DNA of 35,136 nt from Symbiodinium natans (taxonomy: Eukaryota > Sar > Dinophyceae > Suessiales > Symbiodiniaceae): NCBI GenBank assembly GCA_905221605.1, contig CAJNDS010000924.1, positions 843,709 to 878,844 on the forward strand, written 5' to 3'. The notes beneath the pieces are model-generated. The model made no database searches. It worked only from the letters and a program-made list of their open reading frames with translations, and was not told the origin of the DNA. Position numbers and translations under genes: made by a program. How positions within the stretch are numbered: the stretch's first letter is position 1; each line of letters begins with the position of its first letter. Shown here in pieces: positions 1-12,500 of this stretch.

Positions 1-206
1 CCTTATGATAGGGACCCCAATAAGGTACCCCCAATATCGTGAACCCCCAATTCTAGGGGTTTTAGAGTTTGAGGGTTTGAGGTTTAGGGTTGATGGCCAG
101 GGTTGGTGGACGCGCTTTTTCGTGTCCAGGGCTTCGAGGTTAGTAGAGCTTGTGGCTGTCAAGGCGTAACCTGCAATGAACCGGCATGAGGCATGATGTC
201 CCTGAG

Positions 207-323
207 GTGACCCAGAGAGCCCAATACCCCTCAATTAAAGAATATGCCTTAAATCATAAAGGGATACTTAACATGATGTAAGGTATGTTCCTTCTTGAAG
301 GTGTATAAAGGGTTCTTTGAAGC
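207..323. mobile_element. TIR element, family A, degenerate copy
   Basis: The left end reads like GAGAGCCCAATACCCCT and the interior like other family A copies (compare 409-526 and 28838-28949). The right inverted repeat has decayed. Confidence 0.55.
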
Positions 324-379
324 CCAGTGTTAGTAACTTACTACTTCTTAACCGTGACTTTGAGAATTCGGTACCGCAG

Positions 380-406
380 CCCCTCCGCTATATCAGCCTT
401 GCGAAA
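380..406 (+). CDS. Possible upstream reductase exon
   Basis: After the acceptor-like accgcag, a phase-0 stretch ends in Leu-Ala-Lys, which would run directly into Ala-Gly-Ala of the next exon, like the end of the first SDR helix (LA-x-x-GA). The donor would be GA at 407. The residues before LAK do not match the usual GIGRAIA, so the start may instead be after the AG at 395-396, or the exon may be false. Confidence 0.35.
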
Positions 407-408
407 GA

Positions 409-526
409 GGGTACCCAAAGAGCCCAACAACCCTTATTGAGGATTATTCCTTACATCATAATCAGGATCCCTTTATAATTTAAGGTATATTTCTTAATTA
501 AGGGGCATTGGGCTCTTTGGGTACCC
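409..526. mobile_element. TIR element, family A, occupying most of a 142-bp intron
   Basis: A 118-bp stem-loop with ends GGGTACCCAAAGAGCCCAA and its near-perfect inverse. No coding capacity. It lies between a putative GA donor (407) and the cacag acceptor at 548, so it would make up most of that intron. Confidence 0.75.
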
Positions 527-548
527 AATGCCCGAATTTCCAGCACAG

Positions 549-596
549 GCTGGCGCAGTGGTGGTGGGCACCGCAACATCCGACTCTGGCGCAGAG
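549..596 (+). CDS. fabG: Reductase exon: AGAVVVGTATS strand
   Basis: Sixteen codons after acceptor cacag encode the second beta strand and the GTATS segment typical of gammaproteobacterial-type FabG. The donor is GC (gctta). Confidence 0.85.
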
Positions 597-3500
597 GCTT
601 ACCCCTAATTTCGGAAACCCCCCAGTTCTCTTCGGCGTTGAGTTCAAGCAGGTCAGGTTTTCGAATGGGGCTCACAGGGTTTAGGGTTTAGGGTTTGGGG
701 TTAAATTTGTTTGTTGCTTTTGGGTTTGCTGGACTCCCGTTAGAAGGTACTTTAGTTCAGTAACCGAGGTAGGATTATGGCAACTGGAAACAGGGGGGGA
801 GGAGGAGGAGGTTGTGAGGCTATGGGGTTCATAAAGATGGCCAGGCCCAAGTCCTAGGGTTTAGGGTTTAGGGTTTAAGCCCCCTTATATCCTAATTATG
901 CCCTAAGCTATCAGCCCTAAGCCCTCAACCCCATGTTTCCTTTTTGTCAGGACCTGGGCTCTCTGAGTAACGTATGAGACCCCGGTCAGCAAGCGGGGGC
1001 ACCCTAAACCCTAAACCCTAAACCCTAAACCCTAAACCCTAAACCCTAAACCCTAAACCCTAAACCCTAAACCCTAAACCCTAAACCCTAAACCGTTCTT
1101 GGGCTGCTTTCCTCGTTTCAGGGTGGGCTCGTGCTTGTCTATTGGGTTCAAAATCGGCAAACAACCTTGCAGAGTTTAGTATAGACCCCCCTAAAGGGTT
1201 TAAGGTTTGGGGTTTAGGGTTTAGGGTTTAGGGTTTCGGGTTTAGGAACAGTAGGATTCCCTTACAAAAAAGGACCCTAATAAGGAACCCTAATATGGTA
1301 AACCCCCGTATGGTCTTTTCTGCCCAAGAGTTTAGGGTTTAGGCTTATGGCCCTTTGATCCGTTTGCTTCATGTTGCTTGCCCGCATGGCTGCACGTTTA
1401 TGACCTGGCCCAGGGCCTCCCTCTACAGAACAGCATCGAAACCAAAACCCCAAACTCTAAGCCCTACGACCTAGTTAATCCCTCTACACCCCAAAGCTAT
1501 ACCCCGCCTTGGGAATTAGTTGTCATTTTTGTTTATATAAAACCAAAGAGGGTATTCAAAAAACACTTGAAGTGAGGTTCTAAGGGGAGTATAGGTTAAT
1601 AATCGCTCGCCCCCCCCCCATGATCCACACATTTGGCCTCGGGAAGGGGGTTTTGGGAGGGGGGGGGACTCCAGACTCCAGATTTCCAGAAAAAATCTGG
1701 AGTACCGCCGGACTCCAGACTCCAGATTTCCAGAAAAAATCTGGAGTACCTGGGCCCCGGATTCCAGACTCCAGATTTCCAGAAAAAATCTGGAGTACCG
1801 GGGCCCGGACTCCAGACTCCAGATTTCCAGAAAAAATCTGGAGTACCCGGGCCCCGGACTCCAGACTCCAGATTTCCAGAGAAAATCTGGAGTACCTCCA
1901 GACTCCAGACTCCAGATTTCCAGAAAAAATCTGGAGTACCGGGACCCTGGACTCCAGATTCTGGAGTCTGTAATCTGGAGTCTGGGGCCGCGGGTACTCC
2001 AGATTTTTTCTGGAAATCTGGAGTCTGGAGTCTGGGGCCCCGGGTACTCCAGATTTTTTCTGGAAATCTGGAGTCTGGAGTCCGGGGCCCCGGTACTCCA
2101 GATTTTTTCTGGAAATCTGGAGTCTGGAGTCCGGGCCCGGGTACTCCAGATTTTTTCTGGAAATCTGGAGTCTGGAGTCCGGGGCCCGGGTACTCCAGAT
2201 TTTTTCTGGAAATCTGGAGTCTGGAGTCCGGGGCCCCGGTACTCCAGAATTTTTCTGGAAATCTGGAGTCTGGAGTCCGGGGCCCGGGTACTCCAGATTT
2301 TTTCTGGAAATCTGGAGTCTGGAGTCCGGGGCTGGGTTCTCCAGATTTTTTCTGGAAGTCTAGTGTCTAGGGTTTAGTGTGTAGGTTTCAGGGTTTAGTG
2401 TTTTGTGTTTAGGGTTAAGTGTTAAGTTTAGGGTTTAGGGGTTAGGGTCAAGCGGCTCGGGTAAAACCCCAAAAAACCCCTAAACTCTGAAATCCAAACA
2501 GTAAGCATCTGAAACCCCGACGGGTTTTTGGTTTCAGGTTTAGATTTAGTAGGGCTCGAGGTTCCGGCTTTGGGGTTTACTGTTTAGGGTTTAGGGATTA
2601 GTGTTCAGGGTTTAGTGTCTACTGTTTAGGGCTTAGTTTGAAATGTTTAAGGTTTCTGGGTTAAGTGCTTAAGTGTTTAGGGTTTCGTGCTAAGTGTTTG
2701 GGGTTTGTGCTAAGGGCTTAGTGTTAAGTTTTTAGGGTTAGTGTTTAGGGTTTAGTGTTAAGGGTTTCGGGTTTGGTTTTTTAGGGTTAAGGGTTTTAAG
2801 GGTTTTTACAAATTTAAATGATCTGGGGAAGCTGGGGCTTCCCCAGACCATTGACAACTTGAAAATCCTTCTGTTTAGGGTTTAGGGTTTAGTTGTCAGG
2901 GTTTAGTGTGTAGGGTTTGGTGTGTAATGTTTAGGGTTTAGTTTTTAGGGTGTAGTGTTTAAGTGTTTAGGGTTTAGTGTTTAGCAAGGGATTAGTGCTT
3001 AAGTGTTTAGGGTTTCGTGTTCAGTGTTTGGGGTTCGTGCTAAGGGCTTGGTGTTAAGTTTTTAGGCTTAGTGTTAAGGGTCTAGTGCTGAGTGTTTAGG
3101 GTTCAGTGCTAAGGGTTTCGGTGTCTTTTTTGGGTTACGGGTCTTAAGGATGTTTACTAGTGTTCAGGGTTTAGTGTGTAGGGTTTAGTGTGTAATGTTT
3201 AGGGTTCAGTTTTTAGGGTGTAGTGTTTAAGTGTTTAGGGTTTAGTGTTTAGGGTCTAGTGCTTAAGTGTTTAGGGTTTCCTGTTAAGTGTTTGGGGTTT
3301 GTGCTAAGGGCTTAGTGTTAAGTTTTTAGGGTTAGTGTTTGGGGTCTGGTGCTGAGTTTTTAGGGTTTAGTAGTGTTAAGGGTTTCGGGTTTGTTTTTTT
3401 GGATTCAGGGTGTTAAGATTTTTACTAGTGTTCAGGGTTTAGTGTGTAGGGTTAGTGTGTAGGGTTTAGTGTGTACTGTTTAGGGTTTAGGTTTTAGGGT

Positions 3501-6500
3501 TTAGTTTTTAGGGTGTAGTGTTTAAGTGTTTAGGGTTTAGTGTTTAGGGTCTAGTGCTTAATTAAGTGTTTAGGGTTTCATGTTAAGTGTTTGGGGTTTG
3601 TGCTAAGGGCTTAGTGTTAAGTTTGTAGGGTTAGTGTTGAGGGTTTCTACGGGCTTAGTGTTAAGTTTTTAGGGTTAAGGGTTTAAGGGTTTTTGCAAGT
3701 TTACATGATCTGGGGAAGGCACTGGGGCTTCCCCAGACCATCTAAACCTTGAAAATCCTTAAAATCTTATAAAAATCTTTAAGCTTCTGTTTAAACATTC
3801 TCAGGATTATGAAGGTTTTAAGCCTTTTAAGCCTTTTAAAGACCTTAAATTGCTTACGTATTTAAGTGGCTGCTCTTTGCGGGTTTTAGAGATTTTTGAA
3901 GTTGCCAATGGTCTGGAGAAGCCCCGGTGCCTTCCCCAGACCATATAAATTTTTACAAATCCGTAAAACCCTGAAATTCTTGCAGTTGTAAATGGCTGTC
4001 CTTTTGAAGTTTAAAGTTTTTAGGATGTTCAATTCCAAAATCCGTAACTTCCCTAATTTTAATCGGCTGCCCGTTTTTGTTTTTTTCCTTTTAAGGAAGT
4101 TTAGACTTTTAAGGGATAAACGTTTCGAGGTTTTTTAGGGCTTTAAAGCCTTTTAAGATCCTTTAAATCTTGAAAATTTTGAAAGGCTTTAAATACCTTA
4201 AAGCCCTTCAAATTTGAAAAGGGCTGCCCCTTTTAAGGATTGCAAATGGTCTGGGGAAGCCCCGGCGCCTTCCACAGATCATCTAGGTTTTATAAACCCC
4301 TAAAACCCTGAAAAGCCTTAAACTTCTAAATGGCTGCCCTTCTAAAATTTTATGGGGCCGCAAGACACAAGTTTCAGAAGCAAAATGCACATAAAAACAC
4401 TAGTGTTTTTCTAGAGGATAATATAATAGAGCTTTTGTATTCCAGTGCAGTTTTTACTGCATTTTTCCGAGGAAAAAGCAGAAAATCAGACAAAGACGAA
4501 GACAAGAAAACCATAGGTGTGGATCATGGGGGGGGGGCTGACCTAATCCCTCTACACCCCAAAAAACCCTGAGCTCAGCAGTTTGACCGCTATGAGGCTA
4601 TCTCCGCGCGCTTCGAAGGCGACCTCAAGGGTGAGGCCGTTTGCGGGCTCGGTTTTTAGGGTTTTGGGTTTAGGGCTTAGGGCGTAGGGCTCAGGATTTA
4701 GAGTTCGGGGGTCCATGTTTTAGAGTTTTGTGGGGTGGGAGTTAGACGGTGTCTCACTAATTCTCAGTAAGTCGCCTAGATATCCCAAAAGGACAGGGTC
4801 ATACATTTCCTTAACCATTGGATACCATGAAGAACTCGTAAGATTCGGCGTGTTTAGGGCTTTTTAGCCCTAAGCCCTTAAGCCCCAAACCCTAAACCCT
4901 AAACCCTAAACCCTCCTAAACCCCAAACCCTAATTGTGTGCAAAATGGTTTCGGGCATTTGGAGCGGCTTCGGAAGCTTGTTTTAGCGCCCTTGGTGGTG
5001 CATAACCCCCCAAGCCCCCAGAGAGCCCAATACCCCTAAGTTGAGGAATAGAGGGGTTTGGGGTTTAGGGTTTAGGGTTTGATTAGGGTTTAGGGTTTAG
5101 GGTTTAGGGTTTAGGGGAATATACCTTGAATTTACAGATCCTTCGTATTGATTAGGGTTTAGGGTTTAAACCGTTGCGGCAACTGCAGGGAATGAAGTTG
5201 GATGTTACCGATTCGGACGAAGTGGCTGCAGTGGTCAAGGCTGGGCGTGCTGAGCGTGGAGCCATGACCCAGAGTAGGCGCTTATTCCCCTTTCTTGGGC
5301 TATTTAATGTAGGTTCCCTTACAAGCCCCTTTAAACCAAAAAGATGTACTTCCTTAGCAAGGCACCAAAGCAGTACTTCCGCCTCTACATGTTATTTGAA
5401 AAAGGGCAGCCTTGTTGCTCCTAGGTTGCTCTTGATTCTAGGAAGACAAAGAACTGGACACACATCAACTTAGGGCTGCGGGTGTTGATCGAAATTTGCC
5501 GATATGTACATACATATATATATATATGAGAAGAAGAATTATCAAAATAATGGAATATGATATAATATGATATCATCTATACAAATAAAGAATGCGTAAT
5601 AGGTAGTATATCGTATATAATGCATAAAATAGCATCATATATGTGTATATCTCGACAGAGTCCGGAGTTTAGGAGCCCGGAACCCAAAAACCTGCTTGGT
5701 CCTAAGCCCTAAGCTCTTAGGGCTTGTGGGGCTCAGGGTGCCAGGTAGCTCTAAGGGTTTAGGGTTTAGGGTTTAGGGTTTAGGTTTCCTGGTCCCCCAA
5801 TATGGCCCCTTACCTTCTTCAAAAGGGTTCTGAAGTAGTGGCCCTTGCTTGTGTTTTACAGGGTATATATCTGGCATACGTGAGATCCCCGTTCAAGGGC
5901 CCATACTAAGGGACCATGTACGTGCCCCCAACCCCAAACCCGAAACCCTAAACCCTAAACCCTAAACCCTCTACCCTCTAGCCCTAAACCATAAACCCTA
6001 ACAACCCTAGGATTTTAGGGGCTCAGCGTGCCATGTGGCGTTCTGTTGCATCTCAGGCCGTCACGGAAAAGTATGGAACCCCGGACATCCTTGTGAACAA
6101 TGCGGGCATCACCAAGGAGCCCCGCCACCCCGTCTAGGGTTCAGGGTTTAGGGTTTAGGGTTTAGGGTTTAGGGTTTAGGGTTTAGGGTTTAGGGTTTAG
6201 GGTTTAGGGTTTAGGGTTTAGGGTTTAGGGTTTAGGGATTGGCGCTTAGGGTTTGGGGTTTGGGGTTTGGGGTTTAGGGTTTCGAGTTCTTGGAGTCTAC
6301 AGGGCCATGAGTAGCTGGTATTGCGGGAAGGGCAGAGGGTAGTTAGGGGAGTTCTGGTGGGGCGTGCTGGTTGGTTTTGGGAGTTCATTTTGGGCTTATA
6401 GCTTTGTAGTTTAAGGGTGTACGGCTTTGTGATTATTATTGGTTGGGACAGGGTTTAGTCCAGAGGGCGGGGCGTTCTTCTCGCTGCTATCTGCGTGAGT

Positions 6501-9500
6501 TTTTGTACAGGGGCCCCAAAACCACATTAACCAGTAGGATCCTACTATTCGGGTAGAAGGGTCCCCCAGAAGGAGGACAATCTTTTGGATGTTCCCCCGA
6601 ATACCAGTCCTTCATAGAGGTGAAAATCGGGGGTATTATAATCCCTATCCCTGTGCGTCAACCGCCCCACTAGACAGGGAGGCCTGGAATAGAAAACAAC
6701 CGCCCAGTATAGAAATCAACCGCCTTGTTTGGGAAACCACCTTCCACGGCATCACTGGCGGTTGGCGAGGACGATCGGAGGAACTTTGAGTGAACTTGTG
6801 CGTTAAACATGGAAAATTTGCTTTCCAAAATGCGCTTTTGCGAGAATTCTGGGGGCAACGGAGGGCGTGATGCTGGCGTGACTCCAGCGTGATGCTGGCA
6901 AAGGCTCTAGTCGATAGATAGTACTGCGCCACATGCAACCGCCCAGTTTAAGCGTGATGCGGGCGTGATGTAGGCGTGATGCTGCAGACTTAATGCGTTT
7001 GCACTGATGCACGTGTAGGATTTTTGCTGGAAAAACGGTTTTGCGCACCGAGATCCCGTGCCTTCCGGACAAAAATCGAAAGTCCCTGAAAGTATCCCAA
7101 AACTACCGTTCTGAAACACACCCAAACTGGGCTGTTGTACTAACCGCCCTCCGAAACTAGGAGGTTCGTGAACCGCCTCGTTTGGCAGGGAGGTTGGACT
7201 TACAGGGTATTAAGGAGTGGTAGGAAAAGGGGGAGCATCCCAAGGGATTCTGGAAACCCATGTGTGTCGAATCGGGTTTAGGGTTTAGGGTTTAGGGTTT
7301 TGGGTTTTGGGTTTAGGGTTTAGGGTTTAGGGCCTTTGGGTTTGGGGTTTGGGGTTTAGGGTTTATGTTTATGTGGGGTTTTGTTGGCCCCTATGCTTGC
7401 AGGATACCTTGATGATGAGATGCCGAGCTGCACCATGAGTCTAAACTTGAACCTGAAGAGCCCTTTCTACACCTTAAAGAAAAAATGGTACCTCAAATCA
7501 TCTTAAGGATCCCTAAACCCTTAAACCCTAAACCCTAAACCCTAAACCTTAAGGTACATACAGGGTATACCGGGCCCTCTGGGAAGCTACCTGGGGAGGG
7601 GGGGAGGCACGAACCGAGTGCGTCTTTCCCAAAGGTGTCCGCATCTTCGATTCGGAGTGGGCTGGGATTTCCGGGCTTCCATGTAGACCGTAAACCGCAA
7701 ACCCTAAACCCTAAACCCGGTTTGGGGCATCGGGATCCACGAAGAGGTGGCCAGTGTAGGATGCTGGGTCCAGGGGCTATCCTAACATAAGTGCACATTT
7801 GCAGTAGCGCAAAGGCACTACTTTCGCAGAAAGACTCCCCAACGAATGATGTGGTCAGTTTTACAACCCGCGCCCCAAAAAAGGACCCCATTTGAGAATC
7901 TGCACTAGTTCTTGAGGCATTGAGGATAAGACACCTTGTATCCCCACACATAATCCGTTCAAGTGGTTATATCGGGATCGCCGAATTCCCCCTAGATACG
8001 TGCTCCTCCAGCATGGTCCCGTACCTGCTTTAAATCGGCCCTTGGGTTTATGGAGTATATCGGGGTATTTTAGGGGTCCCCGTTTAAGGCTTCATAGTAA
8101 GGGAGCATGTAACCACTCTTAGATAGAGCAGCTGTGGTTACAAAGTAACATCACCGTCAACCCTAAAGCCAAACCCCAAACCCGAAACCCTAAACCCAAA
8201 ACCGTCCTCCGAACAAACCCAGCTAACGCCTCCCGAAGCTTGTTGTTTTCAGCAAGTGGTTGCAAGGAATGAAAGAGGAGGCATGGCTCGACGCCCCAGT
8301 CTCAGTTTCAGTCTTGAGACGCGTTGGGTCACAGGGATCCATAATAATCAGAAGCGTTGCTGCAATTCGGAGCCCTGCATAATGGACCCGATATAACCCG
8401 ATATATAACAAACATGTGCATAATGAACCCCAAAAAACATGTGTAGTATGAATATGTGGACATACAACAATAGTAATAACCAGAGACCCAAATCTCCGGA
8501 GCTTAGGGTTTAGGAATTTGTGGCTACTAGCGCGTCAGCTGTGCTTGCAGGGCATCGTTCTATTCGCTGCCCGAGATGTAGGCATTCGAGGTCTATAGGG
8601 CTACAGCTTCAAGTTCGGCACAGCACTCGTATTCCCAACCCCCAGACCCCTGAACCCCTGAGCCCTATTTCCTGAACCCTAAACCCCGAAACCCCGAAAC
8701 GTAAACCCTAAACCCCAAACCCTAAACCCTAATCCCTAAACCCACAAGAGTGCAAGCCCAAGGTGATCAACACGAACTTGAACTCCGTCTTCCGGATGAC
8801 GAAAGCAGCGACCAAGGCTTACGAGGGAGTAGGATAGGTTAGGGTTTAGGCTTCGGACTTAGGGCTTAGGGCTTCGGGCTTAGGGCCTAGGGCTGAGGGC
8901 TGAGGGTTTAGAGGGCTTAGGGCTTGTGTAGGGCTCGGGCTTACGGCTTAGGGCATAGGGCTTAGGGCATAGGGCATAGGTTAGGGTTCCGTTTAAAAGC
9001 CCTACGGCCCCTGGCCGTACTGCTGGAGGGAACTTGCTCTGTGACAACAAAGAAATATGTTTCTTAGACAGTGCGTAGGATGTGGGGTTCACCTTAAACC
9101 CGAAGCCCTAAACTCTAAACCCAAGGTTTCTTTTTCCTTAGGTTTTTTAAGAGCCAAGCTAGGGTATGGCCCACTCCGAAAGTAGAAGAATCCAAACCCC
9201 AAACGCGCCGGAATGCTCGAACCCAATTTCAACCCTAACCCCCAAAAGCCTCAACCTACTAATAAGTCTCCTGTACACCCCCAGCTCTAAACCCTAAGCC
9301 CTACTACACCCTACTTGGAGGTTCCTGGTACTTATTAACCAATTATAACTGTACTTAGAGCCCACTTATAGGCCCCTCAAGTGGCCTAACATGGTCATAA
9401 GTACAGTTAAGCCTAAACCCTAAACCCTAAACCCTATAAGTACAGTTATCATTGGTTAATACGTACCATGAATCCATGAACCTCCAAGAAAGCCCTAAGC

Positions 9501-12500
9501 GCACCCCATGCCAGGGCATGACGAAGAAGCGGTGGGGCCGCATCATTAGCATCTCGCCCGGGGCACTCAGACTTTTGTCTTTCAGGGTTTGGAGTTTAGG
9601 GTTTAGGGTTTAGGGTTTCGGCTTAGGACACGCATGGTAACAGGAATAGGCAAAACAGGGGTCCCCTTACTGCATTACACACCCAACACACGTTAATCTG
9701 CATTCGAGGAACCCCCCAAACAGGGAACGGGAAGCCCCCTTGCATCTTTGCTAGTTCAAACATTTGCGGTCTCATTTTACTACAAGGCTTTGTTAGGGGA
9801 CTGCTCCTATCCGAAAGGGTCCATGTGCCTAGTTTCACCTTAAAGGGCCTCCTCTGCAGTACCTTTGGGACCCAAGTATTGGGTTTAGGGTTTGGAGTTT
9901 AGGGCCCCTAAACCCCTAAACCCCTAAACCCCGAAACCCCTAAACCCCTAAACCCCCAAACCCCCAAACCCTAGGGGTTGAGGCTTTAGGGTTTAGGGTG
10001 TGTGCAGACTGTAGGGTATACAATCATTGAGACCTTAAACCCTAAACCGCTTCTTAGGGCTTGGGGTTTAGGGTTTAGGGCTTAGGATTTAGGATTCACC
10101 CCTCAACCCGGAACCTCAAGCCCTAAAGGAGCTAGGCTCGAACTGGCGGTGTTCTTCCTCATCTTGTTGGTTTTTGTTTGAAACCCACCCTAAACCCTAA
10201 ACCCCCAAGCTGGAACCAAAATGGCAAGCTCTCTAACTTGTTTGTTCCCTTTCTGGAGCCAGGCTAGATACAAGGCTCCATATTTTGATAGGGTACCCGA
10301 AACCTCACCTCTCGAAGGTCCGTCGTCGGCTCCATGGGCAACGTGGGTCAGTCTAACTATGCGGCTGCCAAGGCTCCACCTCGCTGATTTGGCTTTTCTT
10401 ATTAATTGTGGCCCGTGTGTTCCCTTACGTGTCTTACGTATATGTATGTATATATATATATGTATGTATATGTATATTATGTATATGTGTATATATATAT
10501 ATATATATTCATAGGTATTTCTACGTACGAATCTAGGTATCCGGATTCCTATACTCCCCTGTGTGTATATGTGTATACGTAAATTACAAAAGAGAAGCTA
10601 TATAGGCACACATAGTAAAGGGTTAAGGCCTTTCAGGTCCCGTATACTTCGCCTACGACACCCGACAAGGTCATTGGGTCTCTTGGGTTTCGGGTTTTGG
10701 GAATGTAGGGTCGAGAGGCCTTACTTGGAGGTTCATGGTACTTATCACCCGGATATAGCCGCACTTATAACCCCCTTGAAAGCCCTGTTAAGTGCCTCAA
10801 CATGGTTGTAAGTTGGCTAGAAGTACAGATATAATTGGGCTAATAAGTACCATGAACCTCCAAGTATAGGGTTTCTGGATTTAGGGATGTAGGGTCTAGA
10901 GGCCTTCAGGCTTGGTTGCCGGCTTTTGGGTTTGGAGGGGCCATTTAGCTGGCCGGATCCCGAATCCCCCACACTGATTTGAGGTTTGGGGGGTTCGAGT
11001 TTTGGGTTTAGGAGAAGAATTGTCATGGGTTCCATACTGCCCCCCTCTTTACTACTACCCTACCCCCCAAAGTTTCCCCTGAGTTTAGAGGGGGGTAGTA
11101 GGGGAACCCATGAAATTCGGGCCTTTAGAAGAGTTTTTGGTGTTGGAACGTAGAAGGCCCCATTGCGCCAACTACTTTGTGCCGTTTGCTCATGGCCCGC
11201 GTTCTCGGCAGGGCCTGTAGCCGTGAAACTTTTGGGATGTTCCCCCTCAAACAAACAGTCCTTCATAGGGATCATAGTAATTACCCCCTATTCCAAATCC
11301 CCATTAGGGACTGTTAGTACAGAGGGGAACATCCCAAGCTGAATCCTGAAGCCCCTTTGAACCTAAACACGAAACCTGAACCGGTCAGGCGGGCATGGAC
11401 GGCTGGACTCGGGCCATGGCGCGTGAAATCGGCAGCCGTGGGCCGGGGGCCCCAGTTAGGGTTCAGGGCTTAGGGCTTAGGGCTTGGGGTTTCAGAGCGT
11501 CTCATGGCTGCTACATCACAACAAACCTGTTTTTTCTTTACTATTAAGGGGAGGTATGAAGGTTTTAGGGTTCAGGCGGGTCTAGAAACGAGGGCAAGAA
11601 GGGCTCTCGAGCCCGGGCTAGGTCCTGCAGGCCTTCAATGGGCTGTGAGGCGTTGATGCCTGGGTAGCTTGCTTCGCCAAAAGTTGAAAAAAAGTTGAAA
11701 GCTTTGGGGACTTTCGGGGCTAGATATTAGAGGTCTAGGAACAAGTAAAACCTTGTTTGGGGCTTTTCTTTTCCTGTGAGGAAGGGGCTGACCAGCCTTC
11801 AGAAACTCCCTGTCTCTTCGAAACGCATGATCCTAATCTCCCGGTACATCAGACTTGAGAGGCCCCTAAAAACCCTAAAAACCCTAACAACCCTGAAAAC
11901 CCTAAACCCTAAAAGCCCCAAAAAACCCTAAACCTTAAACCCTAAACACCCTAAACCCTAAACCTTGACGGTGTGCAGCGTTTGGCTTCGAGCGCCCCCC
12001 CCCCCCCCCCTAAACCCTAAACCCTAAACCCTAAACCCTAAACCCTAAACCCTAAACCCTAAACCCCTAAACCCTAAACCCTAAACCCTAAACCCCTAAA
12101 CCCTCGATCCCCAAGCCCGGGCTCCAGAGCCCAAAACTCTAAACGCATAAGCCCCTAAATCCTAAACTCCAAAGTCCTAAACCCCCAACCCTAGGATTTA
12201 GGGTTAGGGTTTAGGGTTTAGGGTTTAGGGTTTTAGGGTTTAGGGTTTAGGTTTTAGGGTTTAGGGTTTAGGGTTTAGAGTTTAGGGTTTAGGGTTTAGG
12301 CCGGGTTTAGGGTTTAGGATCTACAAGCCTTGTTCCAGGATCACCGTGAATTCTGTGGCCCCAGGGTTCATTGACACCGCCGCAGCCTCAAACATGCGCT
12401 CAACTGTTGAGTGGGTACCCTAGCCAAAGGCTCCAATATGTAGCTCCTTTTGGGTTAGTTATAGGGGATTCTAGTATACTACCCCAAAAAGGTACTACAT

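Larger units (their letters stand above)
597..4596 (+). other. First long intron of the reductase gene in the window
   Basis: Four kb between two matched exons with no coding signal I trust. It contains a CCCTAAA run (1002-1094), an inverted satellite (1667-2350), decayed telomere-like repeats (2360-3680), four hairpins of one family and a short AT-rich patch with competing stems (4393-4481). Confidence 0.8.

Noticed and set aside
1002-1094. A true chromosome end
   Set aside because: Tracts are short, internal, occur in both orientations and are flanked by gene sequence on both sides.
1620-2370. Open frames of 117 and 245 codons with repeated PDFQKKSG- and TPDFFWKSG-type units
   Set aside because: They follow exactly the inverted satellite unit, which happens to lack stops; the frames end at the array borders.
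2360-3690. CRISPR array
   Set aside because: Repeats are degenerate telomere-like heptamers without regular unique spacers, in a eukaryotic context.
4330-4572. 80-codon frame starting MAALLKFYGAARHKF
   Set aside because: It crosses the palindromes at 4393-4481 and runs into a G run; no family resemblance and no splice logic with the following exon.
7405-7480. Reading through the micro-exon in another frame gives MSLNLNLKSPFY, resembling FabG's VNLKSVFY
   Set aside because: The true equivalent (VINTNLNSVF) is found at 8763 with exact family spacing, so this resemblance is chance.
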